Origin: Sanderia malayensis
Taxonomy: Eukaryota > Cnidaria > Scyphozoa > Semaeostomeae > Pelagiidae
Direction of reading: 5' to 3'
Assembly (NCBI GenBank): GCA_013076295.1
Contig: RQOL01000616.1
Coordinates: 5,856,392 to 5,920,391, forward strand
Length of the DNA stretch: 64,000 nt
Part shown: positions 59,901 through 64,000 of the stretch, one piece after another
Layout of the letters: every line of letters starts with the position of its first letter
How positions within the stretch are numbered: position 1 is the first letter of the stretch
Position numbers and translations under genes: made by a program
Notes under the pieces: model-generated
Told to the model about the DNA's origin: nothing
Database searches by the model: none
The model's input: the letters and a program-made list of their open reading frames with translations, nothing else

Positions 59901-62900
59901 TTTGCACATATGTTTGATTCACAATATAAGAATCTGAGAATAATAAGACATAATAAACAAACAACATTACGCACCTTCTGCATGCGAGAACTCAACAACA
60001 GCAAAACCATCTCCTTCTTCAAAGTTCGTTTCTTCAATCGAATCGAAACCAGCCAGTTTCTCTAAAGTCAACTGGATTCCATCCTTCGTGGTCTTCTTTG
60101 CAATGTTGCTAATCAAAAGCGTTTTGCATAATGAAACTTTGGCTAGTGCTATTTTTGACCCATCTAATTGCTTCTTCTTTCGATATTTTTCCATCAGACG
60201 TGGCCAGTCTATAAAAGAAAATACAATTGCTACTTAGATAATTCTTTTTGTTTAGATTTAACTTATAGAGACATCAAAATGTGATAAAACACAGCCAGCC
60301 ATCGGTAAAGCGAATTCTTTAAGGGACCTTTCATTTTTTAAGTCCCATAGGGGCCGGAGGAAAACATGGGGGGGTCACAACTTATTTCTTAAAGATTTAG
60401 GGGGGGGTCACAACAGCATTTTTAAAATTTGCTTCCTCCAGGTTGGACCAAAACTATATTGATTCCCAGCATAAAACATCTAACAGAACAATAAAATACA
60501 ATCTAGGAATACTAAATCCAAGAAGAAGTTTATTTGTCATTCATATCAGTGTCACTTGTATCGGTCTCAGTTTCACTGTCTGGTTCAGTGTTGACTTTGT
60601 CTTCCTCTACATCAGCTACACTGGCGTTTTCTATTTCCAGGGCATTGGAATGCTTGATATAATATTCACTATCAAAGTCAAAAATTTCAGAATAATTGCT
60701 TTGTGCCTGCTAGATAAAGAAATGCAGAATGAAAATCCTACTGAATGTTTGTTGAATGATGCAAATAATGGAGGAAATAATGACTCTGACAATGAAGAAG
60801 AGCATTTTGACTTTGAAGATGGAGATGCAGAGCATGAGGTTGCTGTTGAGTTTCATGGTGATGATTATGATTTTGGAATTGATGGTGGTGATGTTAGTGT
60901 TGATGACAGTAATGAATCTACCAGTGAAGAAGTTGACGAAGGGCTATTTGTAACTGACAATAGTATTCTAAAAGAGGGTGATTTAAAAGACTCGCTAAGG
61001 GTAGAGCTGAATTGTTCTAAAAGAAAGGCAACAACCTGGCAGACAAGGCAATTTTCAGACTTTTATACATGGTGAACTGCATTGACAGATGGTAAGAAAA
61101 CTATGTTTTTTTTACATCAGTATATTCATAGGGGGGGGGTCACATTATTCTCACTTGAGAAGGGGGGGGGCACATAAAGATCATCTTTGAAAAAAAAATT
61201 CCTCCGGCCCCTATGGGACTTAAAAAATGAAAGGTCCCTAATGCAGCAGGACATTGCCAGCCTCTCTCCCCAGTTTAAATTTCGTTATGCATGCTTCAAA
61301 TTCTACCATGGTTGATTCAAAGGCCTAAATCTCTGATAAAAATTTCAGCCTCCTAGGTATTAAACTTATTAATCATGACCGTTTTTCAATTTGAAAACAA
61401 ATCTGCTCGTCAAAGCAGCAAACACAAGCAACCAAAACATAAGGAACAATCCACCCTGACTCACCGATCTTGCTTGAAAGTTCAGCAAGTAATGATTTCC
61501 TGTCATGGCTGAAAACAACGTTGGAAACTTCCAAGCTAGTTATGTTCTCTATGTAGAGCTTGATGGAGTCTTCGGTAGTCCTCGAGCTGAAATTTCTCAC
61601 GATTATCTCATTTTCCTTAAACTGCTCTTCCTGGTATCTTTTCACTTTAAAATGTTTGTTTTCTAAGACATGATTGCTTTTTGAAAGTACTCCGTTGGCA
61701 CCTAAAAAAGGAATGCTACAAGTTACAAATCCACGACTTCGTATGTTATTAAATGACTCCTAAGCCTGAGGTCACTTGGCTATGCCACTTATGAACAAAT
61801 TGAAACCCTGTTTCATTAGCATCATTTGAATTCATAAAAGCTTGTCTTTGTATTTCTTACGCAGTGTAAAATATGAGTTGGCAAACTGCTGTAATTTAAA
61901 TCACCCTTACTTTGTGCATCAGAAAAAGACACCCATGGTGGATTTGCATCCAAATCTGCGGTCTCAATTGGACCACCACCAGATTTTCTATTGTTCTCCA
62001 AATACAGCATCAATATTTCCTTGTTAATATTCTCTACATCCCCATGAATCTCAATTGTCCGTTGATTCATATACATTTCTTTGGTTTCGTTGGCAGCGTT
62101 GGTCTGTGCTGCTGGCAAATTCTCCAATTTCTTCACATGCATTTCAAATTCCTTGTAGCTGAACTTCTTTTTCAATAATACTTCCTGAGCAACTGAAAAT
62201 TAACATCAATTTTCTTACGATGTTTTTCTTATTGGAATAACGACAACTGGTCTGCAACATCATATAATAAAATAACAATAATAAAAATGAAATAAAGAAA
62301 CTGTAAGTCATTACTGTCAAACTCCTTATTTAGGTAAGCACAGTATGGAATGAATAGAAAATAAAATGTAAAGGTCAAGAAGCAGACATGCTTAAAGCAA
62401 AACAAAAATTTACCGTCTAAATCTTTAAAAACTATCACAGCATCCGTATCTCTAGTAATGACTTCTTCGATATCACCACCGTTTTGCTCAAAGAACATTT
62501 CCAGCTTAAATTCATTAAATTTACCAAAGAAATTGCCAGATACAACAACACTCCTTGACATCTTTTCCTTTTCTTCGGAAGAACAGGAACCTAAGACAGA
62601 CACCGTGAGTACTTTTCCCTTCAATTCAATCTTCTCTTTCTTGAGAACCCTGTCGATCACTGTGTAACAAAAGAAGGAACAAACATTACTTGAAAAAAAA
62701 TTTGGGGACATTATTGTACCAATAGGAAAGATAAACAACATATTCTTGGGAAACAATGGGGAAAAAACATAAAACATAAATTATTTGCAAAAAACGTTCA
62801 TCTTGGACATCATCTCCAATATCCCATAAGAAGTTTATTTCAAACAAATTAATTGCCTGCAACTACAGCCACGCAACTGTACCTGATTCATCCTCGAATT

Positions 62901-64000
62901 CAATAACGGCAGTGTCATTGACCAGCTTAATGCATTTGATGTCTCCTCCACCAGTTTTTCGTTCATGTTCAAAGAAAAGCTGCACAACATCTTCGTTTAT
63001 CCCTTCAGGCAATCCTTGGACTTTCAGTTGTCTTGGAAAGCTTTGTTGCTGTTCTTCATTATCAACTGCTTCGGAAAGACATAGTATAAAGACACTAAAA
63101 GAGTCACAAACCTTATACTACATTATGAACTTTACCGAAGACCTATTCAACCTTTTTTACAATGAAAGTTTATAAAAACGGACACCACGCAACTCTCTCC
63201 AATGATATAATACCATAGGACAGCTGCAGAAAAACTGCTTCAACAGTAACAAGCAGTGTTAACTAACTGCTCTCTTCTCGGCCCTCTATCTTGACACCTT
63301 ACCTTGAATTTCGCATTGAGACGATTGTACCGCCTCCAGCGCCATGCCATGAAACATTTTTTTGAGATCTTCGTTGTTTGTGATCAACTTTTGCACATAC
63401 GTTTGAACATCAATCTGATATGGTTCGACTTTCAGCGTCGTCTCCCTTACTTTATGGAGTGGATAGTTAAAAACATTCTCTGCAGCTGCAAAGGAGCGTT
63501 CATCTTATAGCTACGAATCTGACATGAATTAATTCATTTGGACCACACTATATACCTGCTGATTAATGTTATTTCAAACCAAATTCTTCAAATGTAAGTC
63601 CCATTAGTGGATACCTACTAACAATAGTATAGTTGGATCTAGAAAGGATTGTAGCCATCACAATCTACTTCTGTACAGTACAATGTATACTTGCATTAAG
63701 AGAGGTTGGCCTATCGTTGTCTATCATACAGGAGATACCACCTTTAAGATATGCTTCTATAAAGATTTCAGTCCCTAGATTTATGTACCTTTTTCTGCTT
63801 GGAAAATGATAACAGATCTTGAATTCTCAATTTGAATACTCTCGATATCCCCACCGCCATGCTTTTCATTTCCAAAGTAAAGCCCCAACATGTATTCATC
63901 GATTTTCTCTGTCAAGCCTGATACGATTATCGCCTTTTTATTGAACGTAGATTCCAGATCAAATGCTTTCACAACTACTTCTTGGCCTTTGAACTTGTGC
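53933..64000 (-). CDS. PARP14-like mono-ADP-ribosyltransferase, second copy, runs off the window
   Basis: Visible exons: the window end to 63789, then 63485-63303, 63068-62883, 62659-62414, 62192-61911, 61701-61465, 60208-59975, 59856-59773, 59529-57239, 56924-56682, 56598-54978, 54775-54419, 54192-53933. All keep frame, and exon 59529-57239 is uninterrupted (about 763 codons). With the missing N-terminal exons inferred from the first copy, the protein would be near 2,428 residues. Modules in order: RRM-like units; KH-like region; macrodomain 1 (VNPANTG, GGGVAGAI; about 1340-1520); macrodomain 2 spanning two introns (VNTAGGDLNL, AIPALGTG); macrodomain 3 (SIPAIGTGVFG); WWE (about 2100-2220); ART (LFHGTQ, YGEGVYFA, SPSMYVTF). 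Expected role: mono-ADP-ribosylation and ADP-ribose reading, in vertebrates linked to interferon and nucleic-acid sensing. The triad is His-Tyr-Met. A DNA transposon sits in the intron at 60209-61464. Confidence 0.92.
60323..61238. mobile_element. 916-bp PIF/Harbinger-like element with 40-bp perfect terminal inverted repeats
   Basis: Ends begin GGGACCTTTCATTTTTTAAG and are exact reverse complements over about 40 bases (60323-60362 and 61199-61238). The element is flanked by TAA on both sides (60320-60322, 61239-61241), where the first block has one uninterrupted TAA. That gives a 3-bp TAA target-site duplication, as PIF/Harbinger elements make (TWA). No transposase motif was recognised, so it is probably non-autonomous. 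G-rich tracts lie inside both ends. Confidence 0.88.
60443..61075 (+). CDS. Open frame inside the transposon, acidic product
   Basis: 210 codons with an acidic middle (for example NDSDNEEEHFDFEDGD) and a basic end (KRKATTWQTRQFSDFYTW). The frame may start later than the first ATG: the coding-like part begins near 60720 (MQNENPTECLL). It carries no transposase catalytic motif. The acidic stretch followed by KRK...W...FY resembles the N-terminal part of proteins carried by piggyBac- or Harbinger-type elements, a weak resemblance only. It could be a captured or residual exon of an autonomous parent. Confidence 0.35.
   Translation: MDQNYIDSQHKTSNRTIKYNLGILNPRRSLFVIHISVTCIGLSFTVWFSVDFVFLYISYTGVFYFQGIGMLDIIFTIKVKNFRIIALCLLDKEMQNENPTECLLNDANNGGNNDSDNEEEHFDFEDGDAEHEVAVEFHGDDYDFGIDGGDVSVDDSNESTSEEVDEGLFVTDNSILKEGDLKDSLRVELNCSKRKATTWQTRQFSDFYTW

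Larger units (their letters stand above)
48158..64000. repeat. Direct segmental duplication, second block
   Basis: Partner of 25122-39815. The left boundary lies within about ten bases of 48158, where the first block has the acceptor of DENND2 exon 14. The block continues past the window end. Confidence 0.95.

Noticed and set aside
1..64000. CRISPR arrays, operons or bacterial elements
   Set aside because: Spliceosomal introns run throughout and no direct-repeat/spacer array was seen; the tandem arrays are simple repeats.

Overview
The window is animal nuclear DNA. It is AT-rich, its genes are split into many small exons with GT-AG introns, and every gene family recognised is metazoan: an M13 (neprilysin/ECE) peptidase, a DENND2-type Rab exchange factor, PARP14-type ADP-ribosyltransferases, a glutaredoxin and an FE65/APBB-like tandem-PTB protein. 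A tRNA-derived SINE and several MITE families are present. The style suggests an early-branching invertebrate (sponge or cnidarian), but the species cannot be fixed from the sequence. Gene models were built by hand from splice sites, reading-frame phase and family motifs; exon sums close in frame wherever this is stated.

Layout. 1-9225 (+): M13 peptidase, complete except for its extreme N-terminus. 10468-14035 (-): a 895-aa single-pass membrane protein of no recognised family. 14.4-17.1 kb: a palindromic pair of decayed relatives of that protein. 17.5-20.1 kb: a second, unrelated inverted repeat. 21577-30126 (-): complete 1,052-aa DENND2-like gene. 30899-41883 (-): PARP14-like gene broken by one lesion. 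42731-43240 (+): glutaredoxin with an in-frame TGA at the catalytic cysteine. 44225-48056 (-): FE65-like tandem-PTB gene whose 5' end is missing. 48701-53166 (-): truncated, frameshifted DENND2 copy. 53933 to the window end (-): second PARP14-like gene, intact as far as visible.

The main architecture is a direct duplication of a DENND2-PARP14 block (about 25.12-39.8 kb copied as 48.16-64.0 kb). The two copies have decayed reciprocally: the intact DENND2 is in the first block and the intact PARP14 is in the second. The duplication starts in the middle of the DENND2 gene and abuts the FE65-like exons.

The strongest novelty candidate is the small gene at 42731-43240. It reads as a full glutaredoxin apart from a TGA where the active-site Cys should be, and its 3' flank holds a SECIS-like fold with the expected spacing and base pairs. 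It may be a selenocysteine glutaredoxin; the alternative is a one-base nonsense mutation. Other genes here end at TGA, so TGA is not generally reassigned.
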